64,000 nt of DNA from Castor canadensis (lineage: Eukaryota; Chordata; Mammalia; Rodentia; Castoridae): assembly GCF_047511655.1 (NCBI RefSeq), contig NC_133386.1:78309501-78373500 (forward strand). Reading direction: 5' to 3'. Under the pieces are notes generated by a model. It searched no databases, had not been told where the DNA came from, and worked only from the letters and a program-made list of their open reading frames with translations. Below are positions 10,333-22,704 of this stretch, one piece after another. Position 1 is the stretch's first letter, and every line of letters begins with the position of its first letter. The position numbers and the translations under genes were made by a program.

Positions 10333-12499
10333 AAAACATAAGACGACACAGAACTAACTGAATCCCAAGAAACTGTGTATGTTGAATTTAGGAGGAAAGG
10401 CTTATAAAGGAGATTGAGGGAGTAACTCAAGAAAGTGTGATTTTGTGGACCAGATAAAGAATAGTGAACAGTGTTGAAAATTATTGAGAAATCAGGGTAT
10501 TTTCTTTTTCTCAGGCTACTATTCAAGCTTAAAAAGGCAGTCTCAACAATTTTGAAAGAAAAGTTTTATAAATGATATTTATCTAAGAGTAAAAAAACAA
10601 AAACCTTAAGGAATGTCCTTTTTCTGAATTATCTTAACTCAAATATTTTAGATTGATATCAAAAGATTTTAGTAATTAAGGAGCTTTAAATTTTTTAGTT
10701 TTGGGTTGTTTTTTCAAGATAGCAGGTAGCTAAGGGACCCAGACACCCTGAGTTCTACAATCTCAGAAAAACACTTCAGATTCGTGGCAGCAAGGATTGG
10801 GTAAACCCTGATTTTTTTGCCAACACAGATACCACCAATATATAGGATGCACATAATGTTTAACAACTGACCCTTAAAATAGCTTTTTATAGCACATAAC
10901 AACCAGGGAAGTCTTGGTGCAGGCTGGGACCAGCACAGTTGCCTGTTCACCAACTAGAAAGTTGTTTTTCCCTTTTGTTTCCCTCATTTCCTTTCTTCTG
11001 TTTTCAAAAGCAAAAATGCAATGCAGAGAACTGCAGAATAAGTTCTGAAAGTATCTGGGAGGTCCTGGATCTGCTAGAGTACATGGACATAGAACCTTGG
11101 ACTCCTGCATGCCTGTGCTGTGCTGTGCTGGAGCTGATCCAATTCCACCTGAGTGAATCTGCAACCCTGCCAGGTGAGTGTGAGCCATTGTCTGCTCTCC
11201 AGGGAACCACTTAGTCCAGTGCAGCTGGTGGGCAGATTGCACCCTCCGAAGCACCCTATGTGGGGGCAGGATGGAATGCTAAGCTGACCCAGTGAAGGGG
11301 GCGGGGCAACCCAATTGTAGGCTGGTAAAAACAACACCACACTTGACAGCCATGCAGAAAGAGGTACTGAGCTGAAAAGTGATGCATCAAAAAGCTCATT
11401 TCTAACTCCTAGGCTTGCCCTATAAGCAGAAGGGACAGGTGACTGCTCAAAAACCAGCTCCTGATGGGACCACTTGGAAGAAACTGCCTGCATCAGTTGG
11501 CCATCCCATCAAGGAAACTCTGGGCTCAAAACACCCTAAGTCAATCCCCCTCAAAGCTGTCTGATGGGGAGGGGCAACATCCCTTGCAAAGCAGCTCAGC
11601 ATGCGTCCCTTAAGAAAGGACACAGACACTGAGAAAGCCCCTATCAAAAGGTCGCACCAAGATTTGAAATCAGAGGAAAGAGTCAAGAACTTTTATTGAA
11701 CGGATTTTTTACGTTTAGTATTTTTACTTTTATTTTTTCAGTTTTTTTTTTCAATTTGTTACCTATCTCCCTCTTCCATTCTGTCCAAATATCAATTTGC
11801 TAAGCCCTTTCTTGACCCACTTTCCTTTCTCTCCCCCAACTTTTTCTTCTCTTCTCCTTTCCCTCCTCTCCTCTCACTCCCTTCCCCCTATTGTCCCTAC
11901 CTCCTCCACACTTACCACTCACTGAATAGTCTATTACACCAAGAATACATTGCCCCCATCCTTCCCATCCCTCTGAAAGCTCTGACAATAGCACCCTCTC
12001 CCCACAAGGACTGAACTACCTTTCTACACATTAGGGCCTCATTACCTTGTAGCCCCCATACCTCATACCTTTTTTCCCCTCCTTGCATCTCCCTTTCCTG
12101 GCCCCTGTTCTAGCACCATTTTTTAGTTGCCTTAGTATCTATCTCTATCCAAACAACTGTTACCTCCTCAATACTGACTGCTGATATACAATATCACCAA
12201 GGGGGTTTCTTATGTATTATGTAAATAACAAGTCTGGCAATGAATTGGTGAATTTGTTATTCCTAGGTTATACCTAGGGGAACAGAAATATTACAACAAT
12301 GTAGCTAACAACTCAGCTAGTCTGAACATAGAAACTAAGTCAAGGGAAAGATAACAGGTGATTAAAATTCCAACTAACTAATCAACAACACATGAGTAAA
12401 GCACAAAATAGAAACATGGGGGAGAAAAAGAAGGCAGGGGAATATGACTCCTCAAAAGTCTAACAATAACATAATTAAGGATTTGGTGAAAGTGAAGGG

Positions 12500-13320
12500 G
12501 ATAAATCCACAGTTGCTGACCTCAGAAGAATGGTAAGAATGTTCAATGAACTTAAAGAGGAGCTTAAAGAGAACATGCAAAAACAACTCAATGACTATCA
12601 AGAGAACACAGATTAAAAAACTCAAGAAGATGCAGAAACAACTAAATGAAGTCAGAGAGGATTTCAATAAACTCTAAAATGAAATTAAGGAGATATAAAA
12701 AAGATATATGAAATAAAGAAAAAAAGCACAAGATACAAAAGAGGAATATAACAAAGATATGGAAAGTGTCAGAATTAAAAATCAAACAGAATTCTGGAAC
12801 TAAAAATCCCCTTAAATCAAATAAAAAATACAGCTGGAAGTCACTCCAGCCAACTGGAACAAGTGAAAGACAGAATTTCAGGGCTCAAATATGAAGTAAA
12901 TATTACAGAAGAATCCTTAGAAAAAAAGACTCAAGAGCTGAGAAAGGAATATGCAAGAATTCTGTGACTCCATCAAAAGACCAAACCTGCGAATCATGGG
13001 CATCGAACAAAGAGAAGAGGTGAAAGCCAAAGATATATGTAACATATTCAACAAAATAATATCAGAAAATTTCCCAAGCCTCAAGAAAGAGATGCCCATT
13101 CAGGTACAGGAAGCCTTGAGGACACCAAATAGATGTGACCAAAATAGAACCTCTCCATGGCATATTACAGTTAAAACAATTAGCATATAAAACAAGGAAA
13201 GAATATTGAAGGCTGTGAGAGAGAAAAATAAAATAACATATACAGGCAAACCCATCAAAATAACAGCAGACTTCTCAACAAAAATGTTAAAGCAAGAAGG
13301 GCATGTAGTGAGATATTTTG
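12500..13320 (+). pseudogene. L1 ORF1 relic
   Basis: A coiled-coil-like, Lys/Glu/Asn-rich N-terminal part is followed by the RRM-like core (12951-13190 is open, reading Arg-Pro-Asn-Leu-Arg-Ile-Met-Gly-Ile-Glu ... Ile-Gln-Val-Gln-Glu-Ala). The C-terminal domain remains as Leu-Lys-Ala-Val-Arg-Glu-Lys beyond a stop. Known family role: RNA-binding chaperone of L1 RNP. Multiple stops show it is not functional. Confidence 0.85.
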
Positions 13321-13575
13321 AATACTGAAAGAAAATAATTCAGTCCTAAGATACTGTACCCAGCAAAGCTATTATTCAAAATTGAAGGAGGAATAAAAAT
13401 CTTCCACGATAAACAAAAACTAAGACAATATATGATCACTAATCCACCACTACAGAAGATCCTAGAAGGAATCCTACACTCAGAAGATGAAAACAAATAT
13501 AGCAAAGAAAGGACAGAACTATTAAATCTCAAGAGAGGAGCAGATAAGCAATCAGAGAGTAGCATAAAATTAGCT

Positions 13576-13602
13576 ACACACACACACACACACACACACA
13601 CA
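13576..13602. repeat. (CA)n microsatellite in L1
   Basis: About 13 CA units lie between the ORF1 and ORF2 relics. Confidence 0.95.
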
Positions 13603-13625
13603 AACCCTTACACAACAAAAACTAA

Positions 13626-16600
13626 ATGACAGGAATCACCACATACCTCTCAATATTAACACTGAATGTTAATGGCCTCAATTCCCTCATTAGAAGACAC
13701 CAAAGGGCAAACTGGATTAAAGAGGAAGACCCAATAATTTGTTGTTTACAAGAAACCCACCACATAGACAGAAACAAACATTGTCTATGAAAGGGTGGAA
13801 GAAGATTACCAAGCTAATAGCTCCCTCCCAAAAACACAGGCAGGAGTAGCAATACTTGTATCAGATAAAGTAGACTTCAAACCTAAATTAGAGAGGAATT
13901 TAAAAAAAAGGTCACTTCATACTAAGAAAAAGAACAATACATCAAGAAAAAATAACTTATATGCACCCAATGTTGGTGCACCCAACATTATTAAGCAAAT
14001 ACTACTGGACTTAAAAACACAAATAGAACCCAACACAATGGTGGCAGGAGACTTCAGTCTCTAACTCCTCTATCACTAACAGATCATCCAGACAAAAAAA
14101 AATCAACAAAGAAACTCTTGAATTGATAGACACCACAGATCTAATGTCTGTGACAGATGTCTACAGTCTTCCATCCTGCAACAGCACAATATACACTCTT
14201 CTCAGCAGCCCATGGAACTTTCTCCAAAATAGACCATACTTTAGGTCACAAAGCGAGTCTTAACAAATATGAGAAAACTGAAATAACACGCTGCATACTG
14301 TCTGACCACAATGCAATAAAACTAGAATTCAACAATGAAAGAAATAGCAGAATATACTTGAACAACTGGAGACTGAACAACTCACTGCTCCATTATCAGT
14401 GGGTAATTGAAGAAATAAGAGAGGAAAGCAAAAAAGTTCCTGGAACTTAATGAGAATGATAGCGCAATCTATCAGAACCTATAGGACACAGCAAAGGCAG
14501 TACCTAAGGGGAAAGTTTATAGCCATGAGTGCATATATTAAAAACACAGAAAGATCTCAAACAAATGACCTAATGCTGCATCTCAAGTTCCTAGAAAAAC
14601 AAGAACAAGCTAAACCCAAAACTAGCAGAAGAAGAAACATATAAAGAATCAATGAAACAAAAAGCTGGTACTTTGAAAAGATAAGCAAGATCAACAATAC
14701 CTTGGCAAATCTGACTAAAATGAGGAGGGAAATGATCCAAATTAGTAAAATTAGACATGAAAAGGGGGAGATAACAAAAACACCAAGAAGATCCAGGGAA
14801 TCATCAGGGTCTACTTTGAAAACCTATATTCAAATAAATTGGAAATTCTAGAAGAAATGGACAAATCTCTTGATATATAAGACCATACAAAATTGACCCA
14901 AGAGGATATTAGTTATCCAAACACATCTACAACATAAAATGAAATTGAAGCACCAATAAAGAGTCTCCCAAAAAAGAAAAGTCCAGGACCACAGATTCAC
15001 CAATGAATTCTACCAGACCAAGAAGAACTAACACACACCAATACTCTCAAACTTTTCCATGAAATAGAAAGGGAAGGATACCAAACTCATTCTATGAAGC
15101 CAGTATTACACTCATTGCCAAACCAGAAAGGATACAAAAAAGAGAGAGAGAATTATAGAATAATCTCTTTAATAAACATAGTTTCAAAAATATTAATAAA
15201 ATATTGGGAAACTGAATCCAACAGCCTATCGCAAAGATCATACACCATGATCAAGTTGGTTTTACCCTACAGATGCAGGGATGGTTCAATATACACAAAT
15301 CATTAAATATAATGCAGCATAAAAGCTGTGGTGAAACTAGGAATAGAAGGAATGAACCTCAACATAATAAAGGCTATAGATGACAAGCCTATACCCAACA
15401 TCATGCTAAATGGGGAAAAACTGAAACCACTTCCTCTAAAGTGAGGAATGAGACAAGAGTGTCAACTCTCTCCACTTCTACTCAACAGAATCTTGGAATT
15501 CCTAGATAGAGCAATAAGACAGGAAGATGAAATAAATGGAATACAAATAGGAAGGATCTTTTAGGAAAGATACTAAAAGATCCGAAAAACTCCATCAAAA
15601 AACTCCTAGACACCATAAACAACTTCAGCAAAGTGGCAGGATATAAAATCAATTTATAAAAATCAGTAGCCTTTTGATATACCAGCAATGAACAGACTGA
15701 GAAACAATATAGGAAAATAATTGCATTTACAATAGCTTCAAAAAAATCAAATACCTAGGAATAAACTTAAAGGATATAAATGACGTCTATAAGGAGAACT
15801 ACAAACCACTGAAGAAAGAGAACAAAGACTACGGTGGGTGGAAAAATCTCCCATGCTCATGGACTGGTAGAACCAACATAGTAAAAATGGCTGTACTACC
15901 AAAAGCAATCTACATGTTCAATGCAATTCCCATTAAAATCCCAATGACATTCATCACAGAGATTGAAAAGTCAACCCTAAATTTCATTTGGAAACACAAA
16001 AGACCACGGATAGCCAAGGCAATACTAAGCAAAAAGAGCAATGCTGGAGGTATCACAACACCCGACACTTCAAACTATACTACAGAGCCATAGCAATAAA
16101 AACATGGTACTGGCACAAAAACAGACATGAAGACATGTGTAAGAGAATAGAAGACCCAGATATGAATACATACAACTATGCACACTTAATTTTTGAGAAA
16201 GGCTCCAAAAATATACGATGGAAAAAAGACAGCCTCTTCAACAAATGTTGCTGGGAAAACTGGTTTTCTGCCTGCATAAAACTGAAACTAGATCCATGTC
16301 TGTCACCCTGTTTAAGTATCACCTCAAAGTGGACTAAGGACCTTAATGTAAGACCTGAAACTCTGAAGGTAGTGCATGAAAGACAGGGAATACACTGGAA
16401 TTAATAGGCATATTTAATGACTTCCTCAACAGAACTCAAATGACTCAGCAACTAAGAGAAAGGATTGACAAATAGGACTATATGAAATGAAAAAGCTTTT
16501 GCACAACAAAAGAAATGGTCTCTAAATTGAAGACAATGCCCGTAGAATGGGAGAAAATCTTTGCCAGCTATATATCTAACAAGGAATTGATAACCATAAT

Positions 16601-16980
16601 ATACAGGGAGCTCAAAAAACTAAACTCCCAAAAATTCAATGACCCAATGAGAAATGGACAAAAGAACTGAACAGAGCTTTTTCAAAGGAGGAAGTTCAAA
16701 TGTCTAAAAAACACATGAAAAAAATGTTGAACCTCCCCAGCCATAAAGGAAATGTAAATCAAAACCACGTTAAGATTCCACCTCACTCCTGTTACAATGG
16801 CTACCATCAAGAACACAATAACAACAAACATTGTCAACGATGTGGAGCAAAAGGAACCCTCATCACTGCTGGTGGGAATGTAAATTAGTACAACTACTAT
16901 AGAAAATAGTATGGAGGCTCCTCAAAAAACTAAAAATAGAACTGCCATATGATTCAGCAATTCCACTCTTAGAAATATAC
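13626..16980 (+). pseudogene. L1 ORF2 relic (endonuclease-RT), internally deleted
   Basis: The start ATG at 13626 begins the endonuclease with Leu-Asn-Val-Asn-Gly and the catalytic Gln-Glu-Thr-His; the first stop comes after about 54 codons. Later endonuclease pieces include Val-Ala-Gly-Asp-Phe (about 14041) and Ser-Asp-His-Asn-Ala (about 14302). The RT region keeps a Gln-x-Cys-x-Leu-Ser-Pro-Leu-Leu block (about 15453), but the segment that should carry Phe-Ala-Asp-Asp just downstream of 15550 is missing. C-terminal pieces (15887-16404) read Phe-Ile-Trp-Lys and Thr-Trp-Tyr-Trp. Many stops and frame shifts are present, so it cannot encode active protein. Confidence 0.88.
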
Positions 16981-17078
16981 CCAAAGGGATGTAAGTAGGC
17001 TCCTCAAAAAACTAAAAACAGAACTGCCATACAATTCATCAATTCCAATCTTAGAAATATACCCAAAGGAATGTAAGT
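16915..17078. repeat. 82-bp tandem duplication in L1 ORF2 end
   Basis: Positions 16915-16996 and 16997-17078 are two copies of the same 82 bases with about six mismatches, each starting AGGCTCCTCAAAAAAC and ending ATGTAAGT. Confidence 0.92.
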
Positions 17079-18038
17079 CAGGTTACAATAAAGGCACCTG
17101 CACATCCATGCTTATTGCAGCATAACTCATATAGGTAAACTATGGGAACAGCCAAGCTGCTCCACTACTAATGAATGGATTAAGAAAATGTGGTATTTAT
17201 ATACAATAGAATTTTATTCAGCCACAAACAAGAATGAAATTTTGTCATTTGCAGGTAAATGGATGAAACTGGAGCACATCATCTTAAGTGAAGCTAGCCA
17301 GGTTCAGAAGGCCCAAAGTCACATGTTTTCTCTCATATGTGGAATATAGACCTAATACAAAAATAGCAATATTATGAAAAATAGGTCACACTAAGGGGAA
17401 GTCACATAAGAGAATGGGAGGGTAAAAGAAGGAAGTTAAAAAGGTGAACATGGGTGATAAACTCTCTATACAAGAATGAATATAGAATTTTTAAACCAGT
17501 TGAAACCACCATAAGAAAGAGACTAAGGTAGATAAAAAGAAAAATAGAGGAGATATACCAAATCAGGCTATACTACACATATATTGGAAGTGCCATTAGG
17601 AAACTCCCTGTGTAGCTATCTTAAACAAGCAAAAATGTCATTTTTTTTTTCTTTTACAAAACTGGAGAACAGGAGGGGAGAACAGGTCCTGCTGGGGGGG
17701 GGGGTGGCGTGGTACCAATGTGAGGGGGAAGAAGTTGGGAAAAGGGTAGAAGAGGGTGAATATGGTACAAATACCGTGTACACATGTATATAAAAGGAAA
17801 AATGATACCTGTCGAAAATATTCCAGGAATGGGGAGGGGAGGGGGATAAATTAGAACAATGGGGGGGTAAAATGAAGTATGATATGCTTGTATATTATAA
17901 GAACCTTTATAAACATAGCATACCCATACCCAGAACAATAATTAAAAAAAGAAAAAAGTTTTAGTTTACAAAGCATAAAAAATTTAGCAATATATTTTAT
18001 TTATATTATCTGGAATTAGACACCAAAAATATTCTTAC

Positions 18039-18220
18039 CTATATAAAAAAAGATCTTTGGCAAGTCGCTTAGGTCCAATGATTTTGAAGATAATTTCATA
18101 TGTTTCAAGTGCCTTCCGATGAACTCCACCAGGTAATGCTGGATGTAAACACTGAGCTAGGCGCTTGCCTATGGTCAGCTTTTTGGGTACTACCTGGTAC
18201 TTGGCATTGTTTTGTAAAAC
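18039..18220 (-). CDS. DOP1A: DOP1A exon 3, residues 47-107
   Basis: This 182-bp exon is preceded by a pyrimidine-rich acceptor ending TTCAAG and followed by the donor GTAAGAAT. It starts in phase 0 with Val-Leu-Gln-Asn-Asn-Ala-Lys and ends two bases into a Ser codon after Leu-Phe-Leu-Tyr. It encodes part of the N-terminal Dopey domain, which in the family is an alpha-helical repeat-like region. No stop or frameshift is present. It lies directly after the 3' end of the L1 at about 17.95 kb, so the L1 inserted in intron 3 with its tail less than 100 bp downstream (in gene sense) of this exon's donor. That is a potentially sensitive position, though the donor itself is intact. Confidence 0.96.
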
Positions 18221-18224
18221 CTTG

Positions 18225-19920
18225 AAGAAAGCATTTTTATGTAGTTGAGAAAAAACATTTCATTTTATTTCCATTTTCGTGCATAGTAATATAAAAATTA
18301 TCAATGTAGGCTTTTGCTTTTGTCTGTTATACCTACTAATGTTTTATCTGATATTAAAACTGAGAAATTAAAAAGTATTAACTTCTTTAAAAAATGTATC
18401 TATAAACAGAATATATTTTTAATGAAAAAAACTTTGTAAAACAAATTTATTGAGAAGAGAGGTACTATTTTCAGTCTTTGAAAATCTTTAATAACTGACA
18501 TAAGACAGTTATATATGGAAAGTTATATGATTCGCCCATCAATCTACTTTTTGATATCATATCTAGAGTTACATGCAGACACATAGATATAGACCCCAGA
18601 GGCAGTACAGCTGAAAAGTCAGCAGATCTCCCAGTCCATTAAACTTATACTAATATATATATTTAGATATCTTCAACAAATATATATATATATATATATA
18701 TAATCCCTGCCTTGTTCCACCACTGATGAAAATCAGTGATTTGGATATCTTACTTTGTGTTATCTGAACACAGTGAAATATTTTCATGTATATTAGTTAA
18801 TCTACAAAAACTATGTACTTAATTAAGCAAATTTATTTCTTTAACTTAATGAATTGCCATTAAAAATAGTTCCTTATAAGTCTTAGAAAAGAGATTCTTC
18901 AGAATTCTTCAGTAAGAGAAAAAACCTAACTACTTTTAGGCAAATTCACATGATGGATGCAATTTCTTGTGGATGCTGTAAAGAAATCAAGAACTTTTCA
19001 AGCTTCATAATAAAAATGTTAGAATTAAACATGTCAAACAGATTTGCATATCTAATTTTAAGATAAATCCTTAGCATAGGTAAAAATGAAAGCTTTTCTT
19101 CTTACAATATCATGATGATTATCTATAGTATCAGCTTGAAAACTAGTGTCCAACTATGTATTTTAAGACAAATTTCTTTCCTAATAATTATATGTTAAAC
19201 TCTTTGATGTTAAAACAGTTGATGTCTGAGCATTCCTTTCCTATCTACCCCTCTCAATATTTAAAAGTATCCCTAGTCAGGAACAACAACCCTAAACTAT
19301 GGGTACAAGGTAAGAAAACTTTGATCTACGTTAAAAAAAAAAAAAAGAGTCAAAATGAAAAGTTGAGAATTGATCAGTGCCCCTACTATAATAACTATGG
19401 CTAAAACCAATCATTTCAGGAAGGATCATTCAAAGCCAAGCTCCAAGGTCTAAATGACTGTACCCAGAGTTGCCTTTGTAGAGTACTGAATCACAACAAC
19501 GGTTTGTCTAGATAGAGAATGTTTTCCTACAGCTACATGCATGTCATTTGGAAATGAAACCAGTCACTGCTTTCCATTTAGAGTTTTTCATTTTGATGCC
19601 ACAAACTCCAGAACCATATCTGATGCTCAATTACAGAAACTTACTAGCTCTCATAGTTAGCATATTTGCTTCCCAGTCTTGTTTCTATAGATAATAATGG
19701 TAATAGTTATTTTTTTCACTGTTGTTTCTTTGAATTAGAACTTCGAAAGTGTTAACAAAATGCCTGACTACACAGGCATGCAACTCATGAATTCAAATAG
19801 CACTGCCAAAAGTAATCTAAGGTTTGCTTATATTTTTTCCATTCTTTAGGTCAAGATTTAGAGAAATCTAAGTATAGACACAAATTTCAGATGTTTTTCC
19901 TTTTATGAAATGGTAAGACA
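18225..19920. other. DOP1A intron 2, no element except (TA)n
   Basis: AT-rich intron between exons 2 and 3. A (TA)n run lies at about 18680-18702 and an A-tract at 19332-19345. I see no other feature. Confidence 0.55.
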
Positions 19921-19927
19921 AACATAC

Positions 19928-20082
19928 CTTGTTTAGTTTTCCAAGTGCTGATATCAAATCTGCCCATTCACTGGAATATTCAAAATTCTTTAGTGCTTTG
20001 TCAATTGCCGCTACATAGTTTCTGTATTTGGAGTCACTCAATAACTCCAGCTCTTCTGTATTCATCCTCCCACGGTGTCCCA
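19928..20082 (-). CDS. DOP1A: DOP1A exon 2, start codon and residues 1-46
   Basis: The exon opens after a TCTCTAG acceptor at 20084-20083. After 17 bases of leader, the ATG lies at 20065-20063 with A at -3 and a purine-rich context (GGGAGG before ATG). It encodes 46 residues beginning Met-Asn-Thr-Glu-Glu-Leu-Glu and ends Gly-Lys-Leu-Asn-Lys at an AAG followed by the donor GTATGT. The reading frame is open upstream to a GTG but has no upstream ATG in the exon, so this ATG is the start. The sequence is the highly conserved N-terminus of DOP1A, and the exon end is phase 0. The only difference I notice from the human protein as I remember it is Ser to Ala just before Leu-Gly-Lys. Confidence 0.95.
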
Positions 20083-20089
20083 CTAGAGA

Positions 20090-20635
20090 CCAGGTCCAAA
20101 GTCATGCAAAATCATTACCTACAATAGAGTGTTCAGGAGCAACCAAGGTTACAAAGTGAAATACTGAAACTGACTCACATGGTCTTGTTACAAAAATAAT
20201 GGCCAACTTTAAAATGTTTCTTAAGTCAGAATTAGTCAAAATTTGGTTTGGCTAGTGCTCAAGGTGATGGAAGTATTCAAAGACAGCCTCAAAGACAGTT
20301 ACTATGCATTCCTTCCTAGAAACTGCCAAATGGCTGTGAAAATTTAGGAATCCAAATTTTTTTTCAGATACTTATTTCAATTTAGAAATTACAAGTATAT
20401 TGTTAGAAAATTTCTGACATATATATCCCCCTTTACTTTGTTTTGATCCTAAATTTTAGTAAAACTGATTAGATTGGAAACATCAGGCACATGGGGGAGA
20501 AAAGAAAAAAGAAAACCAGAAAAAGGCCTAATCTGAACATCATTTTATTTTATTAAGTAACAAGTGGGCATCTAGTATGAAGGGACATTAACAGTTTGAA
20601 ATTGAACTTCACTCTGAATAAAACTGGCAAGGATA
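20090..20635. other. DOP1A intron 1, beginning; nothing recognised
   Basis: Intronic sequence directly upstream (gene sense) of the coding start exon. No repeat or exon is supported. Confidence 0.45.
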
Positions 20636-20639
20636 TGTG

Positions 20640-21112
20640 ATGGTTTAATACGCATCTACAACTTCTTTGATGTGCTTTTCAAAAAGTATACCTGATCCTC
20701 CAGCCCCTTGGGCTGGACTGTGTGACTAAATTTAAAAAAAAAGAATAAGGCAGAAGAGCTAATGGGTAATAACTACAGCTAATAAAGGCAATTCAGATCC
20801 TCTCACAACACCAATGGTCTGGCAAGCCAACTGCCATATCAGGAGGACACTTTAAGGAGCTGTGTGTGGAAGTCCCTGTGGTGAGGAACTGATACCTTCT
20901 GCCAGTCTTGTAAGTGAACCATCCTCAGCTAATCCTCAATTTCACTCTCTGATACCATGAATGTCAATTCATAAGAGAACTCAAGTCAGAACCATACATA
21001 GGTCAGTCTTTCAAATTCACGTCTAATAGAAAGTTTTCTGTTTTGGGCCACTGTGTTTGGGGGTAGTTTGTTACACACCAATAGATAATTAACAGAATAA
21101 TAACAAGGTTTT
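20640..21112 (+). repeat. MLT1-type LTR (ERVL-MaLR)
   Basis: Hallmarks in order: GTGGTGAGGAACTGATACC, CAAGTCAGAACCATACATAGG, TTTGGGCCACTGTGTTTGGGG and a TTTGTTACACACCAATAGAT end. It is a solo, degraded LTR. Confidence 0.8.
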
Positions 21113-21234
21113 AGTTGAGGCTCAATTTAAAAATCAATGTGGCTTTCCAACACATTTTTGGCATCCTGACTTCTGTCTGCACTGTTCTGTAGAGCTGGAT
21201 TCATGGATACGCAGGAATTTGACTTCTTCCTTAC

Positions 21235-22700
21235 ATCTGTACAAAAATTTACTTAGAATGGATTGCAGATTTAAATGTAACAACTAGAAGTATAAGACTC
21301 TTTGAAAATATAGGAGTAAATCTTCATTACCTAGGATAGGCCAAGTCTTCTTAGAAATAACAGAGATTTCATCAGAATTATGTGCTGCACAGTATACCAT
21401 AAAAGGAAGTGAAAAGGCAACTGACAGTATGGGAAGCAAAAGATCTCCCAGGTATCTATGAAGTACTTGAGCTAGGTATGTAGCTCAATAATTATTTGTC
21501 AATAAAAGGACAAATAATTTAAAAATGGGCAACGGATCTGAATGGACATTTCTATGAATATGTACATGTTCAATAAGTACAAGAAGTAACACTCAACATC
21601 ACTAATTTCATGAAAATGCCAAAACCATGAGATGACACTTCACACCCACTAGGATAGTTATAATAAAAAGGACAGTTAGTGTTGGTCAAGATGTAGAGAA
21701 ACTGAAACAATCACAGTCTTCTAGAGAGAAAATAAATTGGTGTGGCAGCTTTGGAAAATATGTAGTACTTCTCAAAAGGTTAAACTGAAATACCATAAGA
21801 TCTAGCAATTCTACTCCTATGTACACAGACCCAAGAGAAATGAAAGCACATCTTTGTCCAATAACTTGTACATGAATGTTCATAGAAGCATTATTCATGA
21901 CAGCCCCAAGGGGAAAATAATTTGAATATTTATCAGTTAAGGTACAGATAAATACCAAGGAATAATATTCTACCATGAAAACAGATACTGATACATGTTA
22001 CAACATGCATAAATGTTTTGGGAGGGGTGGTACTGGAGTTTTGAATGTAGGACCTCAAGCTTGCAAGGTAGGTGCTCTATCACTTCAGCCACACCCCCCA
22101 GCCCTTTTTGGTTTAGTTTTTTTTTTTTTTTTTGATAGAGTCTCATGTTTTTGTCCAGGTCTCCCCTTGCACCATGATCCTCCTACCTGTGTCTCCCAGT
22201 AGCTAGAATTACAGATGTTCATCACCACATCTGGCTTGTTGGTTGAGATGGAGGTCTCACTACCTTTTCACCCAGGCTAACCTCAAAGTACGATCCGAGA
22301 TCTCTGTCTCCCAAGTAGCTGGGATTACAAGCATGTACCACCACACCCCACCTTCATGCATGACTCAAAAATATTATGGTAAGTGAAAGAAGCCATTCAC
22401 AAAAGATCACATATTGTATAATTCTATTTATATGAAATTTCCAAAACATACATGTCTATAGAGACAGCAAGTATATTAACACTTGCTTGGGTACAGGAAA
22501 GAGAGACACTTGGGGAATGAGAACTAAACTACTAATGAACATGGGATTTCTTCTGGGGATGGTGAAAATGCTTTAAAGTTAATGGTAGTGATGGTTACAA
22601 AACTCTGAATAGATTGAAAATCATTGAATCATATATTTTAATTTACATTTTAAATAGGTGAACTGTATGGTATATAAACATTATCGCAACAAAGTTATAC
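21235..22700 (+). repeat. Old L1 (L1M-type) 3' part, split by a SINE
   Basis: ORF2-end text (AACACTCAACATCACTAATTTC, GTGTGGCAGCTTTGG, AATTCTACTCCTATGTACAC) runs to about 22005 and resumes after the SINE at about 22356 with TAAGTGAAAGAAGCCATTCAC and a 3' UTR around AGTGATGGTTACAAAACTCTG. Confidence 0.82.
22010..22355 (-). repeat. Three-module B1-B1-ID SINE inserted in old L1
   Basis: Reverse ID module (GGTACTGGAGTTTTGAATG ... ACTTCAGCCACACC), a T15 tract, then two B1-like modules ending GGGATTACAAGCATGTACCACC. Confidence 0.9.
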
Positions 22701-22704
22701 ATAC

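Larger units (their letters stand above)
10700..17955 (+). mobile_element. LINE-1, nearly full length, inactive
   Basis: A 7.2-kb sense-strand L1 lies in a DOP1A intron, antisense to the gene. Its order is a GC-moderate 5' UTR and pyrimidine-rich stretch (about 10.7-12.45 kb), an ORF1 relic (about 12.5-13.3 kb), an inter-ORF region with a CA repeat, an ORF2 relic (13626 to about 16.98 kb), a 3' UTR with G-runs, and an A-rich tail at about 17.95 kb. Both ORFs contain stops and frame shifts. A TTTTAGTTT string near 10697 and again near 17958 may be the target-site duplication, but I am not sure. The element contributes most of the length of DOP1A intron 3. Confidence 0.9.

Noticed and set aside
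10874-11493. Overlapping open frames of 91-139 codons on both strands
   Set aside because: Located in the L1 5' region, with no match to a host protein.
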